From Alphaproteobacteria bacterium (GTDB lineage: Bacteria > Pseudomonadota > Alphaproteobacteria > Micropepsales > Micropepsaceae), in contig SHWE01000001.1 of the NCBI GenBank assembly GCA_009693985.1, positions 1 to 64,000 on the forward strand: a DNA stretch of 64,000 nt, in the 5' to 3' direction. Shown here one piece after another: positions 1 through 9,585 of the stretch. The notes below the pieces were generated by a model that saw nothing but the letters and a program-made list of their open reading frames with translations, ran no database searches and was not told where the DNA came from. Numbering within the stretch: the stretch's first letter is position 1; the number at the start of each line of letters is the position of its first letter. The position numbers and the translations under genes are program-made.

Positions 1-1877
1 GACGTCCGGTTGCCATAGGACGTGCGCAACAGCACGGCGCCCTTGCCGAGAAGGCCATAGCGATTCTCGTCCCTAAGGGTCACACGCCGGAACTGTGCGC
101 CGCGCACATTTGTGATGCCGTAGTGTTTCGCCAGCCTTTCGTTGAGGAAGGTATGATCGGCCGTCAACATCTCCTCTACGTTCTTGTCTTCAAGCAGGAT
201 GCTCCGCAGGAAGAGGTCGATTTCGGTCGAGAAATCCTGGCGCAGTTCGGCGTTGAATTCGGGGAAGATTTGCCGATCCCACTCGAATTTGTCGATTTCA
301 TCGACGTTGAGCCAGCGGACCGCAAAATCCGTCACCAGATTCTCGGCCTGCGGAGCGGCCAGCATACGCCGCACCTGGGCGTCCAGCACGCCGGGCCGCC
401 GCAGTTCGCCCGCGTTCGCGAGCTTGAGCAGCGCATCGTCGGGAGCCCGCTTCCACAAGAAGAAAGACAGACGCGAGGCCAGATCCCGATCGCTCAGCGC
501 ATGGAATTTCGTGTCTTTCGCATCCTTCGGCTGGGCGATTCCGCGATAGAGAAAATCCGGACTCACCAGAACCGCCGTCACCATCTGTTCGATCCCGGCG
601 TTGAATCCGCCTTGTCCTTCATGGCCGGCGTCGTAGAAGGCCATCAGCCCGTCGACATCTTCCTTGGTAACGGGCCGGCGGAAGGCACGCCCAGCGAGAG
701 CCGTAGTGATGCGCTCGGCGCAGGCGCGCTCTTGCCCAGAGCCTTCGGGCTTGCAGATGAACAATTTCTCCCGGCTGGGCGTGCGGGTGGGGCCTTTGGC
801 CGCGTACGGCCCCCCGACCTCTATGGGCCCGATCAAGCGCGGCAGACGCAGATACCCCTTGAAAGCAAACCCGTCATATTGCGCGCCACCGGCGATCAGG
901 TCGTCGGTTGCAACACGGGCGCGCTCGATGAATGTCACGACGACTTCGTGCGCACCGGCCGTCACCTGCACGGGGATATCGGTGAACCGCTGCATGAGCT
1001 TCGCTCCCGCCGGTGCACCGCCGCCGCGATCCACAAACGCGCGATCCGCGTCACCGCCGATCTTTTGCCGGAAGACTTCCTTGCGATCGATCAGCGCGAC
1101 CACATTGGTCTCGTTCTCAATCCCGCGTGGGTAGAGTCCCATATCGAGGTCGGTGATCGTGAACCGGTACTCCCCGTCCGCCGGGAAAATGTACTCGAAC
1201 CTCGTACCGCCCCGCGTACCGAGCGGCATACCGTCCACATAGCCATCCTGGTCTCCGGTAGCCGGCGGCGGGAAAGAGGCGTTGAAGACCTCCGGCACCG
1301 GCTTGCCTACGGCCATGCGCGAGACCACGCGCGCGACATTGACGTACTGCTCCAGGAAGGCGGGTGACACGGTCAACGCCGCAGCGATGTTGCTGAAGCC
1401 GTCGACCTCGATCTCGGCCGGCAGGTACTCCTTGGGATCGATCTCCACAGCCAGGAGGTCCTTCACGGCATTGGCATATTCGGTACGGTTCAGGCGCTGG
1501 ACGGGAACGTGGCCCGCAAGCTGCGTCTTGCTGCTCTCGTCGAGGGTGCCCTCGAGCCAGCCAACCAGCGCGTCGATTTCCTGCTGCGAGGGCTGGGGAT
1601 TGCCGGGCGGCGGCATCTGGCGCCCGCGCAATTTGCGCACGGCTTTCTCGAAGATCTCGGGGTGTCCGGGCACGGACTTTTCGTCAAGCTCGTCGAACAA
1701 GAGGTTGCCGGCGCGAACGCCCTTGTTGTGGCAACCGAAACAGTAGGTCTGAATGGTGGACCACTGCGATGCGGGACGCTGCGCTACCTGGCTCGCGGGT
1801 TGGGAAAAGACCTTGGAGTCAGCCAAAACGATACCGACGGCACAAGAAACACCGGCAAGCCATCTAGCGAGTTTCAT
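1..1877 (-). CDS. DUF1592/DUF1588-type (planctomycete-cytochrome-like) secreted protein, 3' end outside the window
   Basis: Reverse-strand translation from ATG at 1877: MKLARWLAGVSCAVGIVLADSKVFSQ...TYCFGCHNKGVRAGNLLFDE...MPPPGNPQPS...; signal peptide, CxxCH heme motif; open to the window edge, so missing from the ORF track. Confidence 0.8.
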   Translation of the reverse strand, partial: MKLARWLAGVSCAVGIVLADSKVFSQPASQVAQRPASQWSTIQTYCFGCHNKGVRAGNLLFDELDEKSVPGHPEIFEKAVRKLRGRQMPPPGNPQPSQQEIDALVGWLEGTLDESSKTQLAGHVPVQRLNRTEYANAVKDLLAVEIDPKEYLPAEIEVDGFSNIAAALTVSPAFLEQYVNVARVVSRMAVGKPVPEVFNASFPPPATGDQDGYVDGMPLGTRGGTRFEYIFPADGEYRFTITDLDMGLYPRGIENETNVVALIDRKEVFRQKIGGDADRAFVDRGGGAPAGAKLMQRFTDIPVQVTAGAHEVVVTFIERARVATDDLIAGGAQYDGFAFKGYLRLPRLIGPIEVGGPYAAKGPTRTPSREKLFICKPEGSGQERACAERITTALAGRAFRRPVTKEDVDGLMAFYDAGHEGQGGFNAGIEQMVTAVLVSPDFLYRGIAQPKDAKDTKFHALSDRDLASRLSFFLWKRAPDDALLKLANAGELRRPGVLDAQVRRMLAAPQAENLVTDFAVRWLNVDEIDKFEWDRQIFPEFNAELRQDFSTEIDLFLRSILLEDKNVEEMLTADHTFLNERLAKHYGITNVRGAQFRRVTLRDENRYGLLGKGAVLLRTSYGNRT

Positions 1878-2047
1878 ATCAGCCCCCGCGGATTTACGAA
1901 TTCGCGGAGCATACAGCAAAACAGGGCCAACTGCATCCGACTTTGTGGCCATATGGCAATGGCCGTTACCGCTGGGATTTCAGAAAAGGCAGAGGGAGGC
2001 GGGCCTCTCCCAGGCCGCCACCCTTCAAGCCTATTAGGTCCGTTCGA

Positions 2048-2084
2048 CCGAACGGGGTGTCCGAAACAACGCCACCCCGTTCGG
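2048..2084. terminator. Hairpin CCGAACGGGGTG-N13-CACCCCGTTCGG
   Basis: Perfect 12-bp inverted repeat immediately 3' of the 2097-2312 minus ORF. Confidence 0.4.
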
Positions 2085-2096
2085 CCGATGAGCCGG

Positions 2097-2312
2097 CTAA
2101 GGCCTGACGATGATGGTGTCGCCGCCCGTGCGGCCTCGATTGCCCTGTTCGCCTTGAGCACCGGGAGGTCCGGGCGGTCCAGCGACGACGGCGGTATTTT
2201 CAAAGACGCCCATAGGGACGGTGAAGAGCCGTGTCGGACGTGCCCGGCGCGCGTTGAAGGAGACCTTGGACAGCAAGATGCCGTTGCCGAAATCGCGTTC
2301 GGCCAATGGCAA
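2097..2312 (-). CDS. Small hypothetical protein with collagen-like Gly-X-Y tail (start uncertain; TTG or internal ATG)
   Basis: ...VVAGPPGPPGAQGEQGNRGRTGGDTIIVRP*; hairpin just downstream. Confidence 0.35.
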   Translation of the reverse strand: MPLAERDFGNGILLSKVSFNARRARPTRLFTVPMGVFENTAVVAGPPGPPGAQGEQGNRGRTGGDTIIVRP

Positions 2313-2404
2313 TACGATGAATGAAATGCTCGCCCAACTCGGTCATCTCACCCGGATCGCTGCACCGACCGCGCCGGCGAGAAGGGCCATCGCTTAACCG
2401 GCAA

Positions 2405-2441
2405 AGAAAAAGGCCCCGCGCTTTCGCGCGAGGCCTCTTTT
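2405..2441 (-). terminator. Rho-independent-like terminator
   Basis: GGCC...CGCG/CGCG...GGCC hairpin flanked by A-run and T-run, downstream of the 2461-3087 minus gene. Confidence 0.6.
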
Positions 2442-2460
2442 GCAAACCCTGAACCGCTGA

Positions 2461-3087
2461 TTATTGCGGAGCAGCCGGCGGACGGGCGCCAGCGCCAGCC
2501 GCAGGCGTGATCGCATACGGATTCGGCAGATCGGGCAGCAGCGCGGGCTGCGTGCCGAGGACGGCGGTCAGCGCGTTGTGAGCGCAGATTTCGTCGCTCC
2601 AAACGGGCACGGTCGCCGCCATGCCGCCGACGCCGATGGCGCCGAGGAACTGGCCGTCAACCACGATCGGCAGCGCGCCGGCATTGGCGAAATTGCCGAA
2701 CGAGATCACGCGGGCTTCGGACGTCGCGCCCGAGCGCACCGCATTCATCTGCGCCTTGCTGGGGGCGCGCGTGTTGAGCGTGGTCTTCGCCTTCCACAGC
2801 GCGGATTCGGTGTTCGTCTTACCCTGGCCGTCGCCGCGGACGTAATAGGTGACGATGCCGAACTGATCGACGATCACGACGCTGACGCCCATGCCTTTGG
2901 CGGCGGCGGCGTTCAAGCAATGGTCGCCGATCGCCTTGGCGGTCGCGAAATTGATCTGGTTCTTTTCCTTGATGCGATCCGCCATCGCGCCCTTTTGCAC
3001 GACTTGGTCCAACGACGCCGCCGCCATGGCGGAGCCTGCGATTGCGGTGGCCGCAACGGCCGCCAAAAGCGCGAGATGAATCTTCAT
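2461..3087 (-). CDS. GlcG/HbpS (DUF336) family heme-binding-like secreted protein
   Basis: MKIHLALLAAVAATAIAGSAMA signal; DUF336-like VVIVDQFGIVTYYVRGDG, SALWKAKT, GAIGVGG. Confidence 0.8.
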   Translation of the reverse strand: MKIHLALLAAVAATAIAGSAMAAASLDQVVQKGAMADRIKEKNQINFATAKAIGDHCLNAAAAKGMGVSVVIVDQFGIVTYYVRGDGQGKTNTESALWKAKTTLNTRAPSKAQMNAVRSGATSEARVISFGNFANAGALPIVVDGQFLGAIGVGGMAATVPVWSDEICAHNALTAVLGTQPALLPDLPNPYAITPAAGAGARPPAAPQ

Positions 3088-3232
3088 GGGTCTTCCCTCC
3101 GGTTATGATGCACGCTCAGGCATCTGGGCGCACTTTGCCTTTTTGCCGGCGCAGTTACAACGTAGATGTGAGGCTATTTCCACGACTGGCGCACATGCCG
3201 TAAGGTATTGTAGCCAAGCGAAAATCTTCAAC

Positions 3233-4660
3233 TCATTTGCGCAAATCGTGACCGGAATCGCTCGTGCGAAGGCCGAAGGTGGGCGCCGGCGTCGCCGTCG
3301 CGCGCGGTGGAGGGGCAAGCGGCGCCTCGAACTTTTCCGGCATCGGCGGGACGCCGTTTTTGCTGGCATCGGGGATTTCATCGAAAGAATAGAGCTCGAT
3401 GATGTCCGCAGGTGGGGAAGTGGGCTCGACGCGTTCGGAATGTACGCCGTTCGCAGTTTTGTGCATCGCCGCGACATGGGTCTCGTGCGGGGGAAGCGCA
3501 TCTTGCGGCGGCGTGGAATCGTGAATCCGGGCGCCGAATTGCTCGAGCAGCGAGCGCTCGATTGAGGTCTCGGTGGGGGCGGGTGACATGGTACGCGCCG
3601 TTGCCGCGTGGGGCATCGGTGTGGCCGGTGCCGCCAGAGTGGCCGCCGCCACCGGAGTGGCCGATGCCACCGCTGCGAGGACAAACGGAGCCAGACGCGG
3701 CGCTACGATTGGAGGCAGTTCTTCGGCCGCCGCCAATTTTGTGTCCTCGGGCCGCGCGAGGCTGCGATAGGCGTTCGGGGATGCACCGAACAGAAGCGCC
3801 GAGAAGAGGAACAGGCCGGCCGCCTTCAGCGCGATCAATTCCGGCGCATGAGCGGCGACGATTCTGGCCATGTTGATGAGATATTGCGCGCGCTGATCCG
3901 AGGCGAAGCCGTAGAAGCGGCCGAAATCCGCGCCCAGCGCGAAATAGGAGCCGACAAGCATCGCCATCCAGACCGGAATCGCGATGGCGCAAACGACCAG
4001 CAACATGCGCCAGAACTGCCCCGCGCTCAGCGCGAGCGCACGGCGAAGGCTGGCTTGTCCATTCGCCGCCAGAGCAGGGAGAAGGAAGCCGAACCTGATG
4101 GCGGCATAGACCACTGCCGCAAAGGCGATGAGATCGGCGGCCCAGACCGCATTGGTGAGGGCGGGCGAAGTTCCGAACTCCGCCATCACGGGCAGGCCGT
4201 TCTCATCGAACGGAATGTCCGCCACGCCCAATCGGCCGAGCGTTCCGGCAAGCAGATAGGCGATTGCGCCGATGGCGACGACCATTCCCGCTAAAACGAG
4301 GACAAGGCGAAGGCTCGCGAGGAACAAGCGCCACTCCGCTGCACCGAAGGTGAAATGGGCGAGAAAGCTTTTCTTCTCCAGGCCGAGCGCGAGGCGGCTC
4401 GCCGAGACGGCAATCACGGAGAACAGCATGAGGCTTGGAACGAGCAGCGCCAGGATTTCGACTTCGTCGCGCCACAGCGCCATCGACAATCCGGACTCGG
4501 CGATGCGCGCCGCGCGCGTCAGGAAAGCGGGCGCAATCGCGATGGCGCCGACGGCGAAAATCGCGACGGGTAGCCAGATCAATCCGAGGATGTTGAAAAA
4601 CCGGATTATCAGGAAGCCGTAGGCTCGGGCGATCGTCGCACCAATCGGCATCGTTTCCAT
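3233..4660 (-). CDS. Multi-pass membrane protein of unknown function with Ala/Pro-rich C-terminal tail
   Basis: Long ORF with several hydrophobic segments. Confidence 0.7.
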   Translation of the reverse strand: METMPIGATIARAYGFLIIRFFNILGLIWLPVAIFAVGAIAIAPAFLTRAARIAESGLSMALWRDEVEILALLVPSLMLFSVIAVSASRLALGLEKKSFLAHFTFGAAEWRLFLASLRLVLVLAGMVVAIGAIAYLLAGTLGRLGVADIPFDENGLPVMAEFGTSPALTNAVWAADLIAFAAVVYAAIRFGFLLPALAANGQASLRRALALSAGQFWRMLLVVCAIAIPVWMAMLVGSYFALGADFGRFYGFASDQRAQYLINMARIVAAHAPELIALKAAGLFLFSALLFGASPNAYRSLARPEDTKLAAAEELPPIVAPRLAPFVLAAVASATPVAAATLAAPATPMPHAATARTMSPAPTETSIERSLLEQFGARIHDSTPPQDALPPHETHVAAMHKTANGVHSERVEPTSPPADIIELYSFDEIPDASKNGVPPMPEKFEAPLAPPPRATATPAPTFGLRTSDSGHDLRK

Positions 4661-4880
4661 GTCATTCTTCCGTTGACCGAAGCGCCCCAGCTCGGCGATA
4701 CGAAATTAGCGACGCCTCTCAACAGCGGCAAACCTTAACGGCGCGCGCGGCGCACGCTCCCATCGCGAAAAATCCTTTTAAATTGGGCTTTTTTGCAAGG
4801 CCTGTCCGTCGTATCATTAACCTAGAATGAGGATTTACCCCTGCGCGATAAGTCGCGGGTGGAATCGGGAGGAGGGTTCG

Positions 4881-6905
4881 ATGACTTCAATGCACAGCCG
4901 CGCGACTCTGATGGGCACGATTTCGACCGGCATCGTCGCCGCGGCGCTTGCCGTTGGCTCGGCCGAAGCGCGCATCGTGAAAATCGAAATCACGGCGAAG
5001 GAATCGCCGACCTTCGAAGGCAAGGCCTTCGGCGCCGCCGGCCAGTACGAGAAGCTGACGGGGCGCGCGCATGGTGAGCTCGATCCCAAGGATCCCAAGA
5101 ACGCGATCATCGTCGACATCCAGAACGCGCCCAAGAACGCGCGCGGGATGGTCGAATACGACACCGACATCACCATCCTGAAGCCGATCAACAACGCGAA
5201 CGGCAATCATCGCCTGTGGTTCGAGGTCAACAATCGCGGCAACACGCCGGCCTATTCGCTGATGAACGAAGCCGATCCCGATTTCAGCAAGGCGTTCACC
5301 GCCGCCGATGCCGGCAACGGCTTCCTGATGCGTCAGGGCTACACGATCCTCGAAGCCGGCTGGGATCCGGGCGCGCCCGCGACTCCCGGCGTCTTCGGCA
5401 TTCGCGTGCCGGTGGCGAAGAATGCCGACGGCTCGCCGATCACCGGCCCGTCGATGGAAGAATTCGTCATCGACGACGACAAGACGATGCAGGGACGGCT
5501 GACCTATGCGGCCGCCAATCTCGACAAGTCGAGGGCGACGCTGACGGTCAGGGCGCATTATCAGGATCAGCCGACCGTCGTTCCTGCCGACAAATGGCAG
5601 TATACGGACGAAAAAGGCACCGCCATCCGTCTGCTGCCGATGGGCACCGCCTTCCAGCAGGGCACGCTCTACAGCTTCGTCTATGAGGCCAAGGACCCGC
5701 AGGTCGGCGGCATCGGCTTCGCGGCGATCCGCGACGTCGGCTCGTTCTTCCGCAATGCCAGCGCCGACGAGGCCGGCACCGCGAACCCGCTCGCCGGCTC
5801 CATCCAATATGTGATGACCGCCTGCCAGTCGCAGCCTTGCCGTACGCTGCACGATTATCTCCATCTCGGCTTCAATCAGGACGAGACGGGCAAGAAGGTC
5901 GTCGACGGCATGTCGAATTGGATCGGCGGCTCGACCGGCATCTTCCTCAATTACCGCTTCGGCCAAAGCGGGCGCACCCATCGCCAGCACATCGCCCGCT
6001 GGTTCCCGGAAACGGGGCCCTACACCAATCAGGTGATGCTCGATCCCGTCACCGGAAAGCGCGACGGGCGGCTGGCGCGCTGCACGGCGTCCAACACCTG
6101 TCCGAAGATTTTCGAGACCAATTCGGCCAATGAATATTGGGCCAAGAACATGGCGGTCGGCCTCGTCGATACCAAGGGCAAGGACCTCACCAACGAGCCC
6201 GCCAATGTGCGCAATTATTTCATCTCATCCTTGCATCACGCCGGAGCCTTCCCGCAGCGCGGCAAGGGCGTCTGCCAGCAGGTGCGCAATCCGCTGACGC
6301 CGGTGACGGTGTTGCGCGCGCTCACCATCGCGATGGACGAATGGGTGACGAGCGACAAGGCGCCGCCGGCCAGCCGCGTGCCGAGCGCGAGTAAAGGCAC
6401 GCTGGTCACCTCGCTGCCGCAAACGGTGCAAGGGTTCCCGAAGCTTCAGGGCGTTGCTTACAATGGCCGCATGCATACGGGCGATCTGTATGATTTCGGC
6501 CCGAATTTCGACAAGGGCATCATCACCCAATTGCCGCCGAAGCTGGTCGGCACGCCCTATCCGGCGCTGGTTCCCAAGACCGATGCGGACGGCAACGACA
6601 TGGCGGGCATCCGCATCCCGGACGTCGCCGTTCCGGTCGCGACCTATACGGGCTGGGGCTTGCGTGCGGGCAGCGAGGACGGCTGCGACGCGGCGGGCCA
6701 GATGATCCCGTTCGCCAAGACCAAGGCCGAGCGCGAGATGGCGGGTGATCCGCGTCCGTCGCTGGCGGAGCGTTATCCCAGCCACGCCGATTACGTGACG
6801 AAAGTGTCGGCGGTGGCGAACGCGCTGAAGGCCGACCGTCTGATGCTGGATGAGGACGTCCAGGCCTTCACGAAGAAGGCGGAAGAGTCGGCCGTCGCGA
6901 AGTAG
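4881..6905 (+). CDS. Alpha/beta hydrolase domain protein (Abhydrolase_10-like), secreted
   Basis: ATG after GGAGGAGGG; RIVKIEITAKESPTFEGKAFGAAGQYEKLTGRAHGELDP...; paralog of 22009-23553. Confidence 0.75.
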   Translation: MTSMHSRATLMGTISTGIVAAALAVGSAEARIVKIEITAKESPTFEGKAFGAAGQYEKLTGRAHGELDPKDPKNAIIVDIQNAPKNARGMVEYDTDITILKPINNANGNHRLWFEVNNRGNTPAYSLMNEADPDFSKAFTAADAGNGFLMRQGYTILEAGWDPGAPATPGVFGIRVPVAKNADGSPITGPSMEEFVIDDDKTMQGRLTYAAANLDKSRATLTVRAHYQDQPTVVPADKWQYTDEKGTAIRLLPMGTAFQQGTLYSFVYEAKDPQVGGIGFAAIRDVGSFFRNASADEAGTANPLAGSIQYVMTACQSQPCRTLHDYLHLGFNQDETGKKVVDGMSNWIGGSTGIFLNYRFGQSGRTHRQHIARWFPETGPYTNQVMLDPVTGKRDGRLARCTASNTCPKIFETNSANEYWAKNMAVGLVDTKGKDLTNEPANVRNYFISSLHHAGAFPQRGKGVCQQVRNPLTPVTVLRALTIAMDEWVTSDKAPPASRVPSASKGTLVTSLPQTVQGFPKLQGVAYNGRMHTGDLYDFGPNFDKGIITQLPPKLVGTPYPALVPKTDADGNDMAGIRIPDVAVPVATYTGWGLRAGSEDGCDAAGQMIPFAKTKAEREMAGDPRPSLAERYPSHADYVTKVSAVANALKADRLMLDEDVQAFTKKAEESAVAK

Positions 6906-6927
6906 CCGCCACGTCGAATGTAAAAAT

Positions 6928-6959
6928 GCCGCCGCCCATGAGATGGGCGGCGGCGTTTT
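6928..6959 (+). terminator. Rho-independent terminator
   Basis: GCCGCCGCCCAT-GAG-ATGGGCGGCGGC followed by GTTTT. Confidence 0.8.
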
Positions 6960-6976
6960 GCTGTCAGCGACAGTTC

Positions 6977-7744
6977 TTAACGCTTGAACGGTTCCACGTG
7001 GGTCTTGCGTAAGAGTGGGGCTGCCTCCGGCGAAATCATGAACCGGATGAATTGACGCGCAGGCTCGGCTTGCTTGGAAGCAGCCAGCACGGCGACGTCC
7101 GATTGGCATGATTTGTTGAGCGGCGCAGGCACCGGCCCGACAAAGTCGACACCCGGCACGCCGGCCATGATGTTGGTCTGCTGGATGCCGATCTCGAATT
7201 CGCCGCGCTTGAGATAGTCGGTGACGGGACCGCCGGTGGCGCCGCCGGTGAATTTCGTCTTGGCCTTCAGCTGTTCGGTGAGGCCGAGCTGCGCTATCCC
7301 CGCGCCTGCATTGGTGCCGCTGCAGCCGCGCGAATAGCCGATCGATTTCGCCGCCAGCAACGCCGCCTTGTACTTTTCCGGCGTGCTGATGTCGGGCTTC
7401 GGGGCCCCGGCCTTGACCGCAACGCCGAGCGGGGCGAGCACGAAAGGCGTGACCGTTGCGCCCACGACCTTGCCGGCTTTTACGAGGTCCTGCATCGGGC
7501 CGGGATTTTGCGTGATGAGGTCCGCCGCGCCGCCGGCCATTTGGCGTTCGAGCTCGCCGTCCTCGGCCTGGATGACGGTGACCTTGTGCCCGCTGGTCCG
7601 CGAGAACGCGGCGGCGAGTTCCTTGACGCCGGGCGTCGCGCCCTGATTGGTCAGGATGACGAGGTCGGCCGCGCTGGCTGTCTGGATCATCGATCCCGCG
7701 GCCAGCAAAATGCCGATGACCGCCAATTTCGTCTGCGTTCCCAT
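6977..7744 (-). CDS. ModA-like extracellular substrate-binding protein
   Basis: Signal peptide MGTQTKLAVIGILLAAGSMIQTASA; ADLVILTNQGATPGVKELAAAFSRTSGHKVTV; ATG preceded by GGAGGAGG. Confidence 0.75.
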   Translation of the reverse strand: MGTQTKLAVIGILLAAGSMIQTASAADLVILTNQGATPGVKELAAAFSRTSGHKVTVIQAEDGELERQMAGGAADLITQNPGPMQDLVKAGKVVGATVTPFVLAPLGVAVKAGAPKPDISTPEKYKAALLAAKSIGYSRGCSGTNAGAGIAQLGLTEQLKAKTKFTGGATGGPVTDYLKRGEFEIGIQQTNIMAGVPGVDFVGPVPAPLNKSCQSDVAVLAASKQAEPARQFIRFMISPEAAPLLRKTHVEPFKR

Positions 7745-7769
7745 GTTTTCCTCCTCCAATATGTTTCGT

Positions 7770-8624
7770 CTAAGCCGTAAGCGGCCGGTGCGCCTTCATG
7801 AAGGACCGTATCTGGCGGATCGCCAGTGGAATCCGCTCCTTGGGCTCCTTCCACGGATAGATGCTCATTTCGGCCTTCGGCGCCAGCATGGCTGCTTCCA
7901 CCGCGACCGCGTAGGGATGCGCCGGAATGTCGTCGGGCAGGATCAGCACCGGCGTCTGGCAAGAGCGCACGAAATCGCGGCTCGCGGAAATGACGAAGTC
8001 GGGATTGGAGCGGTACATCTTGGTCAGGAACCTATCGACCGTTTCCATGTTGAGATCGGGCCGCCGCTTGACCAAGGTCGGACCCCATTCCTTCATGTTG
8101 CCTTCGTAGAAAAGATCGCGCATTTCGGGGCGCGATCCGCTCGGCTGCGCCAGCACGGCGGCGACGACGCGATTGGGCGCTTTCTCCAGGAGGTTCCAGA
8201 TCAACGGGCCGCCGATGCAGAAGCCCAGCACCATGAATTTGTCGATGCCGAGGTGATCCATCAGGCCGAGCTGGTCGTTGGTGTACATGTCCCACGGGTT
8301 GTCGATATCGAGCGGGCCGGAGGATTGGCCGGCATTCGAATTGCGCAAATCCGATCCGATGCAGCGGTATTCCGACTTGAACGCTTCGTAGGGATTGAAG
8401 GGCCCGCCATTGCGCAAGCCGTTGATCGACGAGTTCAGTCCGCCGCCGGCGATGAGCAGCAACGGAAAGCCCGAACCCTCTTCCTCATAGCGGATACGAA
8501 CATTGCCTTTTTCGTAGAACGTGGCGGCTTGTCTTGCTGGCTGCGCGAGCGCGCCCGGCGTTGCGGCCATCGCCGCTGCCGCGGCACCCGTCGTCAGTAT
8601 GGTGCGTCTCATCCGATCGACCAT
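7770..8624 (-). CDS. Alpha/beta hydrolase, exported
   Basis: MRRTILTTGAAAAAMAATPGALAQ..., GSGFPLLLIAGGGLNSS, LGFCIGG nucleophile elbow-like; paralog of 9582-10436. Confidence 0.8.
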   Translation of the reverse strand: MVDRMRRTILTTGAAAAAMAATPGALAQPARQAATFYEKGNVRIRYEEEGSGFPLLLIAGGGLNSSINGLRNGGPFNPYEAFKSEYRCIGSDLRNSNAGQSSGPLDIDNPWDMYTNDQLGLMDHLGIDKFMVLGFCIGGPLIWNLLEKAPNRVVAAVLAQPSGSRPEMRDLFYEGNMKEWGPTLVKRRPDLNMETVDRFLTKMYRSNPDFVISASRDFVRSCQTPVLILPDDIPAHPYAVAVEAAMLAPKAEMSIYPWKEPKERIPLAIRQIRSFMKAHRPLTA

Positions 8625-8658
8625 TGGCGTTCTCCCTGATCCTTGTTGAGGCCAAATC

Positions 8659-9585
8659 TCAGAAATCCGGTTTGTTCGCAGTCGGAACCGCCGAGTCGCT
8701 TCCGTTGTAATATTCATTGGTGTTCTCGGCACAGACATGTTCCACCCATTCGCCGATGGGGCGGCCATAGGTGATGATCGAAGACCATGGCGTCGTGAAG
8801 ACACCCGCATCCTCGACGGTGATTTGCAGCTGCAGATGCTTGCCCTTGTAATTGGCGTCGAACGCGATGGCGTTCAGACCTTGCAGGTAGCGGGGATTGA
8901 TTTTCGCCTCGCGCTGCACGGCATCCTGGGCGGCCGTGTAATCGACGAGCCGGTAGCGTTCCACCACGTGTAATGCGTCGCTGTACGGCGTGCCGTACAT
9001 GTCGACCATCGCATAGGGTCCGCGCTTGACGCCCACCGTGTCGATGACGAGCGTGTCGCCTTCATAATGGCCGACGGAATCGCCATACCATGACGGCGTT
9101 ACCTTCGCCGGGTGAGCAGCGTTCATGCGCACGCGGCGAACCTCATGATCGTGCATATAAAGCATCGTGATCTTGTCGGGCTGCTGCAGCATTTGCAGTC
9201 CGAAGTTCCAGAACACATACGGCACGCCGCCGGGCCAGCACTGGTTGCTGGGCGTCGGATAGCCGCCGCCGCTGAGCGACAGCTCGCCATGCTTCTTGAC
9301 GATGTCCGCCGCTTTGGCATTCAGAATCGGATTGGTGTAATCGCCGACAAGCTGGTTGTAATTGCTGACGCCGTTGAGCCGCGAGCGGTTGGTCACCGGA
9401 CCCGGCCCCGATGCGGACGGCCCGAGACCGGGACGCATCCAGCGATGCCAGACGCCCGAGAAATCAGGAATCGATGTGGTGCTCTGCGTGGCAGCTTCTG
9501 CCGCCACCGCCGGCCCCTCTGAGAGGGCCGGCGAAGCCGCCGCCAATGCCAGCAACAGAAAAAAATTCCACCGTCGGACCTTCAT
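8659..9585 (-). CDS. Secreted hypothetical protein
   Basis: MKVRRWNFFLLLALAAASPALSEG signal; DFSGVWHRWM...; ATGA overlap with the upstream hydrolase gene. Confidence 0.7.
   Translation of the reverse strand: MKVRRWNFFLLLALAAASPALSEGPAVAAEAATQSTTSIPDFSGVWHRWMRPGLGPSASGPGPVTNRSRLNGVSNYNQLVGDYTNPILNAKAADIVKKHGELSLSGGGYPTPSNQCWPGGVPYVFWNFGLQMLQQPDKITMLYMHDHEVRRVRMNAAHPAKVTPSWYGDSVGHYEGDTLVIDTVGVKRGPYAMVDMYGTPYSDALHVVERYRLVDYTAAQDAVQREAKINPRYLQGLNAIAFDANYKGKHLQLQITVEDAGVFTTPWSSIITYGRPIGEWVEHVCAENTNEYYNGSDSAVPTANKPDF

Noticed and set aside
123-1367. Long + strand ORF (414 aa)
   Set aside because: Antisense shadow of the DUF1592-like minus-strand gene; Arg/Gly/His-rich composition with no recognisable domain
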